A stretch of 64,000 nucleotides of DNA, from contig NZ_BMPF01000005.1 in assembly GCF_014647455.2 (NCBI RefSeq), forward strand, positions 109,961 to 173,960, read 5' to 3'. Both the position numbers and the translations under genes were made by a program. The notes beneath the pieces were generated by a model. That model ran no database searches and was not told where the DNA came from. It saw only the letters and a list, made by a program, of their open reading frames with translations. Each line of letters starts with the position of its first letter. Position 1 is the first letter of the stretch. This document shows, piece after piece, positions 52,955-63,600 of the stretch. The DNA is from Halarchaeum grantii (GTDB lineage: Archaea > Halobacteriota > Halobacteria > Halobacteriales > Halobacteriaceae).

Positions 52955-53258
52955 ACTGGGGGGTTGCCGGAGCGCGGTTGAAGCGGTACCGGTTCTACTG
53001 TTCAGGATTCGTCCCCCACCGAGGGCTCGACGAATAGCATTTTCGATGAATTGTTTATTTATCCGCTAGGAAAGTAGCAGAAGATATTTATTTCCGATTC
53101 AGTTATAGCATCTCGGATGTATCACATACGGGCCTGCAGTCTCGTGATTTCGCCTGCTTCGGGCAGAAAGTCTCGACGTGACTGCTCTCCAGCGCTGCTC
53201 TCGCGATCACTCACCAGCGGTTCGCGGCCCGTCACCACCAACTCCTACCCAACAATTC
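52955..53258. promoter_or_regulatory. Promoter region of the conjugation operon
   Basis: A 304-base gap with A/T-rich ATTGTTTATTTATCC (53051-53065) and AGATATTTATTTCCG (53081-53095) stretches, plausible archaeal TATA elements for the plus-strand operon. No gene is seen; an in-frame ATG at 53178 could extend the first protein by 27 residues. Confidence 0.45.
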
Positions 53259-53675
53259 GTGACCGACCCAACCTCTCCCGCTGACGAGTCGCCCCCACCG
53301 ACTCATACTGTATTGCCGAATCGACTGCCGCGACGTGCCGTGATCGGGCTCGCCCTCCTCAGCCTCGTCGCCGTCGAGCCGGCCGCCGCCCAGCAGTCGG
53401 CGGTCTGCAATGCGGACAAACTCCCGAGTATGATCGAGGGCTTCTTCCAGTTGACGACGGCGCTCGGGATCGTCGGACTCGCCGTGGTGTGGCAGGCGAA
53501 CTCCCTGATCGATATGTTCACGCTGAGCCCCGAGCAGAAGAAGGGGCTGAAGCGCCACAAGCGCTCGGCACTCAAGTCTACCGTCGTCCTCGTGGTTCTC
53601 GGCCCGCTCTACACGGTCGCGGGGTCGATGATGAGCCTCCCGCTCGCCCAGTGCGTGGACCTCGTTCCCTGGTAA
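53259..53675 (+). CDS. VirB2/TrbC-like small membrane protein (conjugation)
   Basis: A 138-residue protein: a signal-like helix (RAVIGLALLSLVAVEPAAAQ), then two hydrophobic helices (TTALGIVGLAVVWQANSLIDMF and STVVLVVLGPLYTVAGSMMSLPLA) with a basic loop (KKGLKRHKRSALK) between them. Two Cys (VCNADK, LAQCVDL) sit outside each helix and may form a disulfide. Signal plus two helices with a basic loop is the layout of VirB2/TrbC pilin-like subunits. GTG 53259 was chosen as start; sequence alone does not fix it. Confidence 0.55.
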   Translation: MTDPTSPADESPPPTHTVLPNRLPRRAVIGLALLSLVAVEPAAAQQSAVCNADKLPSMIEGFFQLTTALGIVGLAVVWQANSLIDMFTLSPEQKKGLKRHKRSALKSTVVLVVLGPLYTVAGSMMSLPLAQCVDLVPW

Positions 53676-53697
53676 CCCGACTCCGCCCTCCATATCG

Positions 53698-55401
53698 ATG
53701 TCCCCGTCGCGCGCGGTTTCGATAGCGATTGCCGGCGTCCTCCTCCTCGCGATAGTCACCGGGCTCGCCGCCGCGAACCACCCCCGTCCGGGGACGGAGG
53801 GGAACGGCCTCACAGAGAACGAGTCCGCGACGCTCTGGTCGCACGACGCAGACGACTACACGAACGAATCCGCCTACTACGAGCGCTACGGCGAGCACCG
53901 AACCGCACTCCAACAGCTTGCGAACGGGACGGACGTCACGTTCACCCGACCACCCAAGACGGCCGCGACGTGGACCAAGCATGACTTCCGCGATCTACAG
54001 GCCGGCGGCCCAGAGACGTCGCGCCACCCGGAGAACGCCGACCTCGAGGACAGCGCCCTCATCGCGGACGCTCACGCGACGATCTTCGCCGCCCACCCCT
54101 CGACACGAGCGCACCTCGCGTCCGGTAAGACACGCGCGTATCTCGCACCGGACGGGACGCTCCGCGGCCTCGTCGACTACCGGGTCCGCTCCCCGAACAC
54201 GAGTACCGAGTGGTCGCTCACCAGCAATCAGGTATCGCACGTCTGGCTCACCCAGGACGGCGAGACGATCGCCTCGAGCACCGGGACGCAGACGCCGACG
54301 CTCGACTACCACCTCCAGAACACGCGAAACACGACGCTGACGTTGCACGCGACGATCGAGATCACCGTCGAGCAGACCACCACAGTAAACGGGAACACCG
54401 TAAGCACGACGACGGAGACGGATTCCGTGACGGTCACGGACTCACTCAGCGGGTCGGTGTACGACCTCGCAGCATACCCCTACTACGCGGAGTACCCGGA
54501 TGGGGATGCGGGCGTCGCGATCTTCCAGTCGCGGCCGTGGCAGGGCTACACGCTCACCGACAACGGGAGCGCTCGTGTGCGTGGTGTGTGGCGGTTCTAC
54601 ACCGCACGGCACACGAACTGGGACACGCTCGTCGCATCGACGCGCGACGGCGAGACACGCACAAACTCCGACGCGATCCCGGTTTCCGTGCACGCATATC
54701 CGTCACGGATCGGGCCGGTCGCCGAACCGGTTCGGACGGGACCATCGGTCGTTCGGACGTGGGGGATCAACCGATCCTCGCCCGCCTCAACGCTCGGCGA
54801 AAACGTTCACATCGACGTCGTGAACGACTCCTACAAGACGTCCTACGGCGTCGCCGTCCGCGCGAATCAGGTCGACCGGCAGGCACTCCACGTCGCGGGA
54901 ATCGTCCGCGGCGTGAACGCGACGATCTTCCAGCCCAGCTCCGGCTCGACCCGCCACCTCCGCGAGAGCAATCTCACCGCGAGCGTGCTCTCGCAGAACG
55001 ACTCGGCCGCCAAGGTCCGCCTCGAGCTGCGGGACAACCAGACGGATGCGCCGATCGATCTCTCGACAGAGCAGCGCGGCCGCGCGCTCGCACAATCACC
55101 GAACGGCTCCATCGCCATCGGTGACCAGCACGTCGAGACGAACGCCTCCGGGATTGCGGTCGTCACGCTCACTCAGCCCGGCATCTACACCGCCCAGTAC
55201 CACCCCGAATCGTGGCTCGGCGCCAACCCCGCGTACGTGCGTGATCAAGCAAGCGTACGCTGGCACCCGCTGGGCACGCTCTCGGGATGGTTTAACCTCG
55301 CGTTCACGACCGGGTGGAAACTCCTCCCGTTCGTCGTGATGTTCTACGCCGGCCAGCGCCTCCTCCGACTCTTCGGCCTCGATCGCTTCCAGAACTCATG
55401 A
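53698..55401 (+). CDS. Large exported surface protein of the conjugation cluster
   Basis: A 567-residue protein with an N-terminal signal (residues 5-26), a long Thr/Asn-rich, beta-rich exterior region with many N-glycosylation-like NxS/T sites, and a C-terminal helix (TGWKLLPFVVMFYAGQRLLRLFG). No catalytic motif. LTVTDSLSGSVYDL- and IYTAQYHPE-type segments suggest repeated immunoglobulin-like folds. Such a protein at the head of the cluster could be an adhesin or channel-capping subunit for cell-cell contact; the family is not recognised. Confidence 0.6.
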   Translation: MSPSRAVSIAIAGVLLLAIVTGLAAANHPRPGTEGNGLTENESATLWSHDADDYTNESAYYERYGEHRTALQQLANGTDVTFTRPPKTAATWTKHDFRDLQAGGPETSRHPENADLEDSALIADAHATIFAAHPSTRAHLASGKTRAYLAPDGTLRGLVDYRVRSPNTSTEWSLTSNQVSHVWLTQDGETIASSTGTQTPTLDYHLQNTRNTTLTLHATIEITVEQTTTVNGNTVSTTTETDSVTVTDSLSGSVYDLAAYPYYAEYPDGDAGVAIFQSRPWQGYTLTDNGSARVRGVWRFYTARHTNWDTLVASTRDGETRTNSDAIPVSVHAYPSRIGPVAEPVRTGPSVVRTWGINRSSPASTLGENVHIDVVNDSYKTSYGVAVRANQVDRQALHVAGIVRGVNATIFQPSSGSTRHLRESNLTASVLSQNDSAAKVRLELRDNQTDAPIDLSTEQRGRALAQSPNGSIAIGDQHVETNASGIAVVTLTQPGIYTAQYHPESWLGANPAYVRDQASVRWHPLGTLSGWFNLAFTTGWKLLPFVVMFYAGQRLLRLFGLDRFQNS

Positions 55402-56250
55402 CTGACAGCCCACCACCCATCGACCGTCGTACCGCCCTCCGAGCACTCGGCAGTCTCGCCCTCGCCGGCGTCGCCGGCTGCACCGGTACCCAGAACTCTG
55501 GGACGTCGAGTTCCTCGACAACCAGTGCGTCTGGGCCCTTCGCGACCGTCGACGTCCCAGGGGACGACGCTCGTTGTCGACCTCACGAGTGGCGTGGACG
55601 TCGAGCACGTGAACCTCGTGAAGCCGAACGGGTCGCTGTTCGGGAAACGCGGCGTCGCGAAGGGTGCGAGTCGCGTCTCCTTCGACGTCGGCACCACCTA
55701 CACGCCCGGCGAGTACACGCTCGTCGCCGTCAACGGCGACCAGACTGTCGGCACGACGACGCAGTCGCTCCGTCCCGACCTCCAGATTCTCGAGATGGGC
55801 ATCGGACGCAATCAGCCCGCAAAGATGTGGGACGGGACAGAGCACAGAACAGGCGTTGAGGCGTTTGTGAGTGTTGCCAACAGAGGGAGTGGGCCGACGG
55901 CGATCACGAAACTCCTGTTTATGGGGTTCGTGCCATATCCCAGCGGCGAGAACGGTACATCCTACGCCGATCAAACAGACGTGAGTGGCATCTACAACCC
56001 AGAGAGTGACTCAGAGGTACAGGACGTCGTCATCCCGCCAGGAACGCAGACAACCATATACAGCTATCGCGCCCCGTTTGCGTTTGGTCCTGGTGCCAAC
56101 GTAACCTGCACCGATCAACAACAGGAGGGCACGTTCCGGCTCATCCTCGAGACGGGTTCCAGGGAGGGTAACGTTTCTCAGACGTACAGCATCCACTACT
56201 CCGCATCTGAGCAGCTCCATAACTGCTCAATCACAATCGGGGAGAACTAG
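55398..56250 (+). pseudogene. Conjugation-cluster lipoprotein with a frameshift
   Basis: ATG 55398 (overlapping the previous stop) gives a lipoprotein: RRTALRALGSLALAGVAGC lipobox, then a Ser/Thr linker up to FATVDVPG. The frame then fails at GGGG (55560-55563). One frame over, TTLVVDLTSGVDVEHVNLV continues to 56250 with a beta-rich domain and one Cys pair (NVTC...HNC). Removing one G joins them as DVPGTTLVVDL, giving about 283 residues. It is either a recent inactivating insertion, a phase-variable tract or a homopolymer error; the rest of the reading frame is intact. Confidence 0.7.
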
Positions 56251-56252
56251 CC

Positions 56253-57311
56253 GTGGTTGACCTCATTGATGTCGTCCTTCAGAGTTTCAAGGATGCAGTC
56301 AACTGGTTCACCGGTCTCTTCATGCAGGGGCTCAAGCAAGGATATCATACCCTCTCGGTTGAGACGTTTGGTACTCCGACACCACAGACGGACGGGGCGT
56401 TTGTCTTCGGCCAGCCCACGAACGCTCCCTGGCAGTCCATCCATCACGCATTGATCGGCGGCGAGATCATGGTCGTCTCGCTGCTCTTACTCGTAGTCTG
56501 CGTGCAGGGACGCCACCTCATCCGCATCTTCAACATCGGGAGCGCCTACGAGTCACGACGAACCCGCAAGACTGCGTGGGTCGGTTCCTTCCTGATCATC
56601 ACGTGGTACTGGATCGCCGTACTCACCCTCTACCTCGTCAACGGATTCACGATCGCTCTACTGCCGAGTCTCAGCTCCGTCAGCGCTGCAATGATTGACC
56701 TCCTTCGGTTCTCCCTCCACAACGCAGCATTATCACTCGTCTTTGGAATGCTCGGTGGACTCTCGATGTGGGCGCTCGAAGCGCTCTACTACATCCGTGG
56801 GGTGCTGCTCTACGTCTATATCTACGGGATGCCGATCGCGTTCGCACTCGCCTACGGCAACATCCCAGTGCTCTCGGACGTCGCGATGGGCTTCAGCAAA
56901 CGCTTCGTTCCGCTTGCCATCCTCCCACTCCCTGCCGCGGTCGTGTTCAAGGGCTACGACTTACTCTATGCACAGAACGCCCTCAATCCATCCTCACCGT
57001 TCCTGAGCTACATTGTCGCGGTCTCCCTCCCGCTCGTCGCCTTAGTGGTGACGTGGAAGACGTTCGAGTACGCGACACCACTCACCGCGAAAGCCATCGG
57101 CACCGCCACACAGGGTGCCGCGCTCGTCGGCGGCGTCGCAGCCGGTGTGTACGTCGGTGGGGCGAGTGTTGCGACGACCGCCGCGCGCTGGGGCCCGAAG
57201 GCCGCCGCCGGACAAGCCGTCGCCGAACACGCCAGCCGTCGCGCCGGCGACGAGGAGAGTGGTGAGACGCCGTCGTATCGCCGCACAGAGAACGACCCGA
57301 ATACTCGCTAA
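56253..57311 (+). CDS. VirB6/TrbL-like polytopic membrane protein
   Basis: A 352-residue protein with about six or seven helices (around residues 70-90, 110-150, 160-180, 190-205, 225-245, 255-275). A short amphipathic N-terminus and a charged, Ala/Gly-rich C-terminal 80 residues resemble VirB6/TrbL, the inner-membrane channel of type IV secretion. The GTG start lies two bases after the lipoprotein frame ends. Function is inferred from topology and neighbours, not from a motif. Confidence 0.6.
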   Translation: MVDLIDVVLQSFKDAVNWFTGLFMQGLKQGYHTLSVETFGTPTPQTDGAFVFGQPTNAPWQSIHHALIGGEIMVVSLLLLVVCVQGRHLIRIFNIGSAYESRRTRKTAWVGSFLIITWYWIAVLTLYLVNGFTIALLPSLSSVSAAMIDLLRFSLHNAALSLVFGMLGGLSMWALEALYYIRGVLLYVYIYGMPIAFALAYGNIPVLSDVAMGFSKRFVPLAILPLPAAVVFKGYDLLYAQNALNPSSPFLSYIVAVSLPLVALVVTWKTFEYATPLTAKAIGTATQGAALVGGVAAGVYVGGASVATTAARWGPKAAAGQAVAEHASRRAGDEESGETPSYRRTENDPNTR

Positions 57312-57314
57312 TCC

Positions 57315-58433
57315 ATGTCGACAGATCCAGACGCCGCCGCACGACGCATCATGAATCAGTTCGGCGAGGAGAGCCGCATTCCCTACCTCAACATCGAGGA
57401 GGGCGACGTCGGCGTCCTCATCGCCTTCCCCATCATCGGCCTCCTTCTCGCCGCCCTCACCGGCGTCGACTCGCTCGCCCTCCCCTTCGTCGCCGGTGGC
57501 TTTGGCCTCGGTGTCGCCATCATCTACGTCGCCCCCACTCACCTCAACGCCTGGACGTGGGCCACCGACGTCTACCAATACCTCAAACGCCCCCGCGTCA
57601 CCTTCAGCGCCCCCGACGAGCCAGACTTCGAGACCAACGAGACGGTGCGCAACGAGGGCGGGCTCGCGAACTACACGCCCTTCACGCCGGACGAACGCAC
57701 CCAGGACCTCACCAATATCGAACGCGCGTGGCCGGGTGCGGGCGCCATCCAGCGTTCTGATGGGACGATGGAGGCGTTCGTTGAGGTCGACCCCGACAAC
57801 ATGGACTTCGCGATGTCCGCCGATTGGGCGCAACTCCAGGAGGCCGGCGCGGAGTTCGCGAACAAGGAACTCGACTCGAAGCTCAAACTCCACGCGACCA
57901 CTCGTGAGTTCCCCATCGAGCGGGTTGTCGAGAACATCCAAGACCGCCTCGACGACGAGGACGTCACCGAGAATCCGGTCTTTCGCGAGCTCCTCGAAGA
58001 ATACCTCGAAACGCGTCCACGCGAGATGCGCGAACGCGGCATCCAGCAACTCCACTACTACATCGGCGTCGAAGTCTCACCCATCGAGGTCTACGACCGG
58101 TATCGCGACGAGTCCACACCCGCCGAGAAACTCACCCAGATTCCCGTGGTCGGCTTCCTCTTCAACCCGTTCGTCACCCGCCGCGAGAACCTGCAGGAGG
58201 CTGAACGGCGCGCACGGATGTTCGAGACGCTCGACGACCGCGTCGCCGCGGTCCGCAGCGAGTTCGTCCAGCAGGCGAGTGGCTGGTCGGCACGCCGCCT
58301 CAGCACGGTCGAACTCTTCACGCTCGCGATGGACTTCTGGAACGGCCACGAACACGACTACGGCGACCCCGAATCAGTCATTCGCGGCCAACCAGCGATG
58401 GTCCACCAGGAACGGGAGGACGCCGATGCATAA
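57315..58433 (+). CDS. Membrane-anchored VirB4 N-terminal-like subunit (PrgI-like fusion)
   Basis: A 372-residue protein. Two adjacent helices near the N-terminus (VGVLIAFPIIGLLLAALTGV and LPFVAGGFGLGVAIIYVAP) resemble PrgI/VirB3 proteins. From about residue 120 an acidic alpha/beta region (GTMEAFVEVDPDNMDFAM, LKLHATTREFPIERVVENI, LEEYLETRPREMRERGIQQLHYYIG) resembles the N-terminal domain of VirB4 ATPases, without a P-loop. The ATPase follows as a separate, overlapping gene. So VirB3-like and VirB4-N parts appear fused here while the VirB4 motor is separate. Confidence 0.6.
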   Translation: MSTDPDAAARRIMNQFGEESRIPYLNIEEGDVGVLIAFPIIGLLLAALTGVDSLALPFVAGGFGLGVAIIYVAPTHLNAWTWATDVYQYLKRPRVTFSAPDEPDFETNETVRNEGGLANYTPFTPDERTQDLTNIERAWPGAGAIQRSDGTMEAFVEVDPDNMDFAMSADWAQLQEAGAEFANKELDSKLKLHATTREFPIERVVENIQDRLDDEDVTENPVFRELLEEYLETRPREMRERGIQQLHYYIGVEVSPIEVYDRYRDESTPAEKLTQIPVVGFLFNPFVTRRENLQEAERRARMFETLDDRVAAVRSEFVQQASGWSARRLSTVELFTLAMDFWNGHEHDYGDPESVIRGQPAMVHQEREDADA

Positions 58434-60615
58434 CGTCGTCCTGCCGGCGGCGACCGGGGTCGGCGAACAGCTCACGGAGTGGGCGTTCAACCCCACGACG
58501 CCGGGCGGGATGCTGCTCTACGCCCTCGTCGCCGTCCTCGTCGTTGCGACCAGCATCGTCACGTGGACGCGCTATCAGGCCCGCGACGACGAACCCACCG
58601 TCGAGTTCGCGGACGTCCTCGACGAAGAGACGCTCGAAGACAGTCAGGCGGAGGGACGACTTCTCGACGAAATCGCGGAGTCGCACAAGACGGCGGTTGC
58701 GCCGGCTGCGATCGAGTGGGAGACGCGTGCGGCGCACGTCGGTGAGCAGTGGACGAGCACCCTCTACGTCGCCGAATATCCAGACCACCCTACTGATGGA
58801 TACCTCAGCGACCTCTTCGAGTTGACCGACGTCGAGTTCGACCTCACCGCGCACGTCACGCCGAAGAACCAGGAGCGCGCCCGGAACGAACTGGAGGAGA
58901 TCGCCGACGACCTCCAAGTGGACGCCGACCTCGAACAGAGCGTCCGTGGCGCCTACCTCCAAGAGCGCGCTGACGAGGCGGCGGCGACGTACAAGGCCGT
59001 CGAGAGCGGTGCGAACGTCTTCGACCAGGGCGTGTTCATCACGGTGCGCGCCGACGAGAAGGACGACCTGCAGGACGCCGTCCGCACCGTCAAGAGCACG
59101 CTTCGGGACGACCCGGCGAACCTCACCCCGAAGACCGCCATCTGCCGGCAGGACGTCGCCCTCCAGTCCGCCGCACCCATCGGCGACAACGAGTTCGGCC
59201 GCGAATCCATCGCCCTCGGTGGTGCCGTCGGCGCGCTTCTTGGCTCACCACACAACGCGACGATCCTCGAGGAGGGCGGCGTCGAGTTCGGCATCCACAA
59301 GGACAACCAGAGCCCCGTCGTCATCGACCCCTTCGCACGCGACAACGGCTACGCCATGTTCACCGTCGGCGATACTGGGTCCGGGAAGTCGTTTGGCTCG
59401 AAGCAGAACTTCATCCGGTCGATCGAGCAGGACCGCGACCGGATCGGCATCGTTCTCGAACCGCTCAACAACTGGGCGGGCGTCTCCGAGGCTCTCGACG
59501 CCCAGCGCATCACCGTCGGTGGGACGCTCGGTCTGAATCCCTTGGAGATTCGGCAGACGCCCGAGCACGCCCAGCGCGCCATGGGTGAGGACGCGAGCCC
59601 GTTCAACGAGAAACTCGACGACGCGATGAGCTTCCTCACCAACTTCTTCGCGCTACGGGGGATCTCGCTCGGTGATCGGCGGACGACGCTCGAACTCGGC
59701 CTGCGGACCGCCTACACCCGCCAGGGAATCACCGACGACATCACGACGCACGACAATCCGAGTCCGACGATTCGAGACATGATGGACGTTTTCGAGGAGA
59801 TGGTCGACGACCCCGAGGAGTTCGTCGTGCGCTCCGACGAGGAAGCCGAGAAGCTGCAGGCGGACGCAACGTGGCTCCTCGACCAACTCCGCCCCTTCGA
59901 GGAGGATGGCCGGCACGCGAACCTCGGGAAGGCGTCCGCGTTCGACATCCGCGACGAGAAGACCATCTATCTCGACCTCGCCCAGCAAGAGGGCAGCGTC
60001 GACTCCAGTACCGCCCTCACGATGCAACTCCTCATTTCGTTGGTGTACGAGCGCGCGAAGGAGACGGAGAAGGAGGTCGTCTTCGTCATCGACGAGGCCC
60101 GCTACATCATGCAGGACGCGGCGAGCCTCGCCTTCCTCGAGACGGTGTTCCGCCATCACCGCCACCACGACCTCTCGATCCGCCTCGTCACGCAGACGGT
60201 CGATGAGTTCTTCGAGCACGCCGAGAGTGAGGCGATCCTCGACCAGTGTGCCGTCAAGCAGTTCCACCGCCTCGACGGGATGGACGAAGAATGGGCGGAC
60301 GAGTTCGGGTTGAACCACGCCCAGATGCGCTACGTCCAGGACGCCGTCCCCGGAAACGAGGACGCGGGGTTCTCCGAAGCCCTCGTGGGTGTCGACGGCG
60401 AGTGGCGCGGCATCCAGGTCGAAGCCATGCCCAAGGAGAAACAGGTCATCGACTTCGACCCCACCACCCAGACCCGCGACGAACTCCCCGGTGCGACCAG
60501 CGACGACGCGAATTCCGAGATGGAGTCCATCCAGCAGCAACTCGCTGAACAGGCCGGCGAATCGGGCGACGACGCAGAGCAGGTTGCGGAGACGGACGGT
60601 GGTCACGATGCGTGA
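58426..60615 (+). CDS. VirB4-type conjugation ATPase
   Basis: A 729-residue motor ATPase with its own N-terminal helix (GGMLLYALVAVLVVATSIVTW). Walker A is FTVGDTGSGKSFG (about residue 310), Walker B is VVFVIDEARYIM (about 555), with the VirB4 RecA-like motifs LNPLEIRQ, DLAQQEGS and RLVTQTVDEFF. It powers substrate or pilus-subunit movement at the membrane. ATG 58426 overlaps the previous stop by eight bases, and the next gene overlaps it by eight bases, so all are coupled. Confidence 0.85.
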   Translation: MHNVVLPAATGVGEQLTEWAFNPTTPGGMLLYALVAVLVVATSIVTWTRYQARDDEPTVEFADVLDEETLEDSQAEGRLLDEIAESHKTAVAPAAIEWETRAAHVGEQWTSTLYVAEYPDHPTDGYLSDLFELTDVEFDLTAHVTPKNQERARNELEEIADDLQVDADLEQSVRGAYLQERADEAAATYKAVESGANVFDQGVFITVRADEKDDLQDAVRTVKSTLRDDPANLTPKTAICRQDVALQSAAPIGDNEFGRESIALGGAVGALLGSPHNATILEEGGVEFGIHKDNQSPVVIDPFARDNGYAMFTVGDTGSGKSFGSKQNFIRSIEQDRDRIGIVLEPLNNWAGVSEALDAQRITVGGTLGLNPLEIRQTPEHAQRAMGEDASPFNEKLDDAMSFLTNFFALRGISLGDRRTTLELGLRTAYTRQGITDDITTHDNPSPTIRDMMDVFEEMVDDPEEFVVRSDEEAEKLQADATWLLDQLRPFEEDGRHANLGKASAFDIRDEKTIYLDLAQQEGSVDSSTALTMQLLISLVYERAKETEKEVVFVIDEARYIMQDAASLAFLETVFRHHRHHDLSIRLVTQTVDEFFEHAESEAILDQCAVKQFHRLDGMDEEWADEFGLNHAQMRYVQDAVPGNEDAGFSEALVGVDGEWRGIQVEAMPKEKQVIDFDPTTQTRDELPGATSDDANSEMESIQQQLAEQAGESGDDAEQVAETDGGHDA

Positions 60616-63600
60616 GTATCTCCGCGTCACGCCGACCTCTGAGACGCTGGATCCGGCGGGGATTCCGCGACTCCTCGAAAGCCTCCACAAACTCACCAAC
60701 GAGAGTGGTGGTCTCGGGTCGAAGCTGAACCCGCTGTCGTCGTCGACGCCGCCGCGCTTCGAGTTCCTCGCACTCAGCGAGGGCGAAGACGCGCCCGTCG
60801 AGTTCTACTACGGCGCCGACGACCACCTCGATACGGTTGAGGAGAGGCTGCGGTCGGTCTACCCGGAGACGTTCGACCTCGAACGCGTCGACCTCGACGT
60901 CGCCTCCCGGCTCGTCCAGCCCGTCGAATACTCGCGCGAGGAGTTCGTCGACGCCTACCAGCAGGGTGATCTCGAGTACGAGTTCGGGGAGGACGAGCAG
61001 TACGCGCTCACCGACGAGGGCGAGAGAGAGGCCCGCGACGGTGAGGTGACTGCGGACAGAGTGGTGTCCATGGAGGGGACGGCACTCGAACTCGCCGCTG
61101 GGGACGACGCGACGATCGAGAGGCCGACTGTGACCGAGGATGGGACGATTCTCGCGCGGCCGGCGACTGGCACGGTCTCCCCGTACGGTGTGCGCTGGCA
61201 GGGTGCGGCCACGCGAAAGAAGGACTGGATGACGTCGCTGACGCCATTCACGGACGGCGAGGACGAGGAGTCGCTATCGGCGGTCGACCGACCGGGGGCG
61301 GCGCTCGCGTCCCTCATCGACCACGTCAACGACGCCACCGAACCACTCGCCTTCCAGGTCGTCTTCCAGCGGCGCGAGAGCTGGCAGTCGGATGCCGAAC
61401 TCCGCAAGGAAGACCTGATCGACGGCCGAGACACATGGTCGCAACGCCTCATCGGCGACCTCCTCGAGTTCGAGGAGTACGAACACGACCACGACGAACG
61501 CGAGTTGAGCGACATCGTCGTCCGCCGGTTGAACGCCATCGAGGCGACGAACCCACAACGCTCGTTCACCACGAACATCCGGGCGGTCGGCGTGCCCACG
61601 AGCGACGACGGCGAGGAGTCGCTGGACGAGCGGCTGTCGTCGCTTGCGCCCGTCTTCGACCCGCTCGACGGTCCCTTCTACGACGTCGACGCCGAACGAG
61701 TCCGGTCGAGTGGCTTTCGTGAAGCGAAGAAGGAGAAGAACGCACGAAACGCACTCCAGCGTCTCATCAATCGTGAGATCGTCACGGGTCGCGGGAAGAC
61801 ACGACCCGACTTCGTGCTGAGCGGCCGGGAACTCGCGAACTTCCTCCTCGTCCCCTCCTCCGAACAGCTCTCGATCGAGGGCTCGCGTGGGACGCGTGCG
61901 GAACAGCAGAGTCGGAATCCCCTCACACGCCCCGACCCCGACCTTCTGAGCGAGTTCCGCGCGGGGATGGCCGTCGGCTACGCGCTCGACGAGACCGGCG
62001 AGCCCGAGGACGAACCGGTTCGGGTCCCGCCGAGTCTCCTCCCGACCCACTACGGGCGCTTCGGAACGACCGGCGCTGGGAAGTCGAAAGCCCAGATCAA
62101 CGAACTGCTCTCACTCTACGCGAACACGAGTGGCCCGACCATCCACATCGAGCCGAAGGGGGACGGGATGACGGAGAACTACATGCGCGCCCACGCCGCT
62201 GGATTCGGGCTCGAGGACCTCGAAGAGAACGTCATCCACTTCTCGATTCCCGAGGACCTCCCTGGGTTCTCCTTCTTCAACATCCAGCCCGCTCTCGAGA
62301 ACGGCGTCCGTCGCGAGGACGCCGTCCAGAAGAAGGCCGACCACTACGAGGAGATTCTCAAACTCGTCATGGGCCAGGAGCGCTACGAGCGCGCGACTGT
62401 CGCCCCCGGCCTGATCAAGACGCTCATCAAGGCGCTCTTCGACGAGGAGCACGGCCGCGAGAACGGCCAGTATCGCGAATCGACCGAGTACTTCGCGCAC
62501 CGCCAACTCGAGAACGCGCTCGACCAGCTCTGGGAGGCCGGCCCGCCACAGCCCGACTTGAGCGCGGCGCCGCAGTCGACCGACGAGGCCGTCACGCGCT
62601 CCTTGCGTCGCCAGTTGCAGGCGGACAAGACGACGTTCTCGAACATCATGGGCGGCGTCAGCAACCGCCTCGCGATGATTTCGGACGACGCGACCCTCCG
62701 CCGCATCTTCAACAATACTGATCCGCAGTTCGACTTCCGCGATCTCCTCGACGAGGACACGATGGTCCTCTTCGACCTCGGTGATCTTCGCGAGGACGCC
62801 GCCCGCATCATGACCGGCGTCATCCTCACCAACCTTGAGGCCGCCCTCCAAGAGGAGAATCAAGACGTCGCGACCCACCCCGACGAGTACGTCGTGAACC
62901 TCCTGATCGACGAGGCGGCGTCGGTCGCCGTCTCGGACGTGATGAACAACCTCCTCGAGCAGGGTCGGAGTTTCCGGCTGTCGGTCGGGTTGTCGATGCA
63001 GTTCCCCGAGCAGATGAAAGCCGAAGGCGGTCGTCGCGCCTACCTGAACGTCCTGAACAACGTCGGCAGCCCGCTCGTCGGGAAGATCAGCGTCGACCGC
63101 GAACTCGCCCAGGCGATGGCTCACGAGGAGATGGACCCGGAGGACTTCGCGAACCGCATCCGCTCGCTCCCACGCGGCGAGTGGATCGCGAACCTCCCCA
63201 GTCCCGTCTTCGGAGAGACCGGGCCGTATCCGTTCAGTCTCGCGCCACTCCCGATCCCGACGGGCCATCCGGAGAGCGACCAGCCCTTGACGAGCGACGA
63301 AGAGGCGCGCTTCGAGGACACGCTCACGCGGCTCCACGACCACGTCGGTGACGCCTATGGCGTGACGGAGGACGAGACGCCGACGACGCAGACGCCCGAG
63401 GAACTCGGTGACGTCCTCGACGTCGCGGACGGCGAGTTGGACGTCGCGCTCGCGAAAGTCGTTCGCAGCGTCCAGTTGCGAACCAGGAGTCGGGAGGGGA
63501 ACGACTGGGTGGCGGTCGAGACAGTCGACGACGAACTCCGCCGTCTCTTCGAGGACGCCGATGCGGACGCGCCGACGTACGAGGAACTCTCGTCGGTCCG

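Noticed and set aside
57496..58425. A long in-frame extension upstream of the VirB4 ATPase
   Set aside because: It overlaps the membrane-anchored VirB4-N-like gene in another frame and is Ser/Arg/Thr rich. The ATG at 58426 starts acidic, normal sequence.
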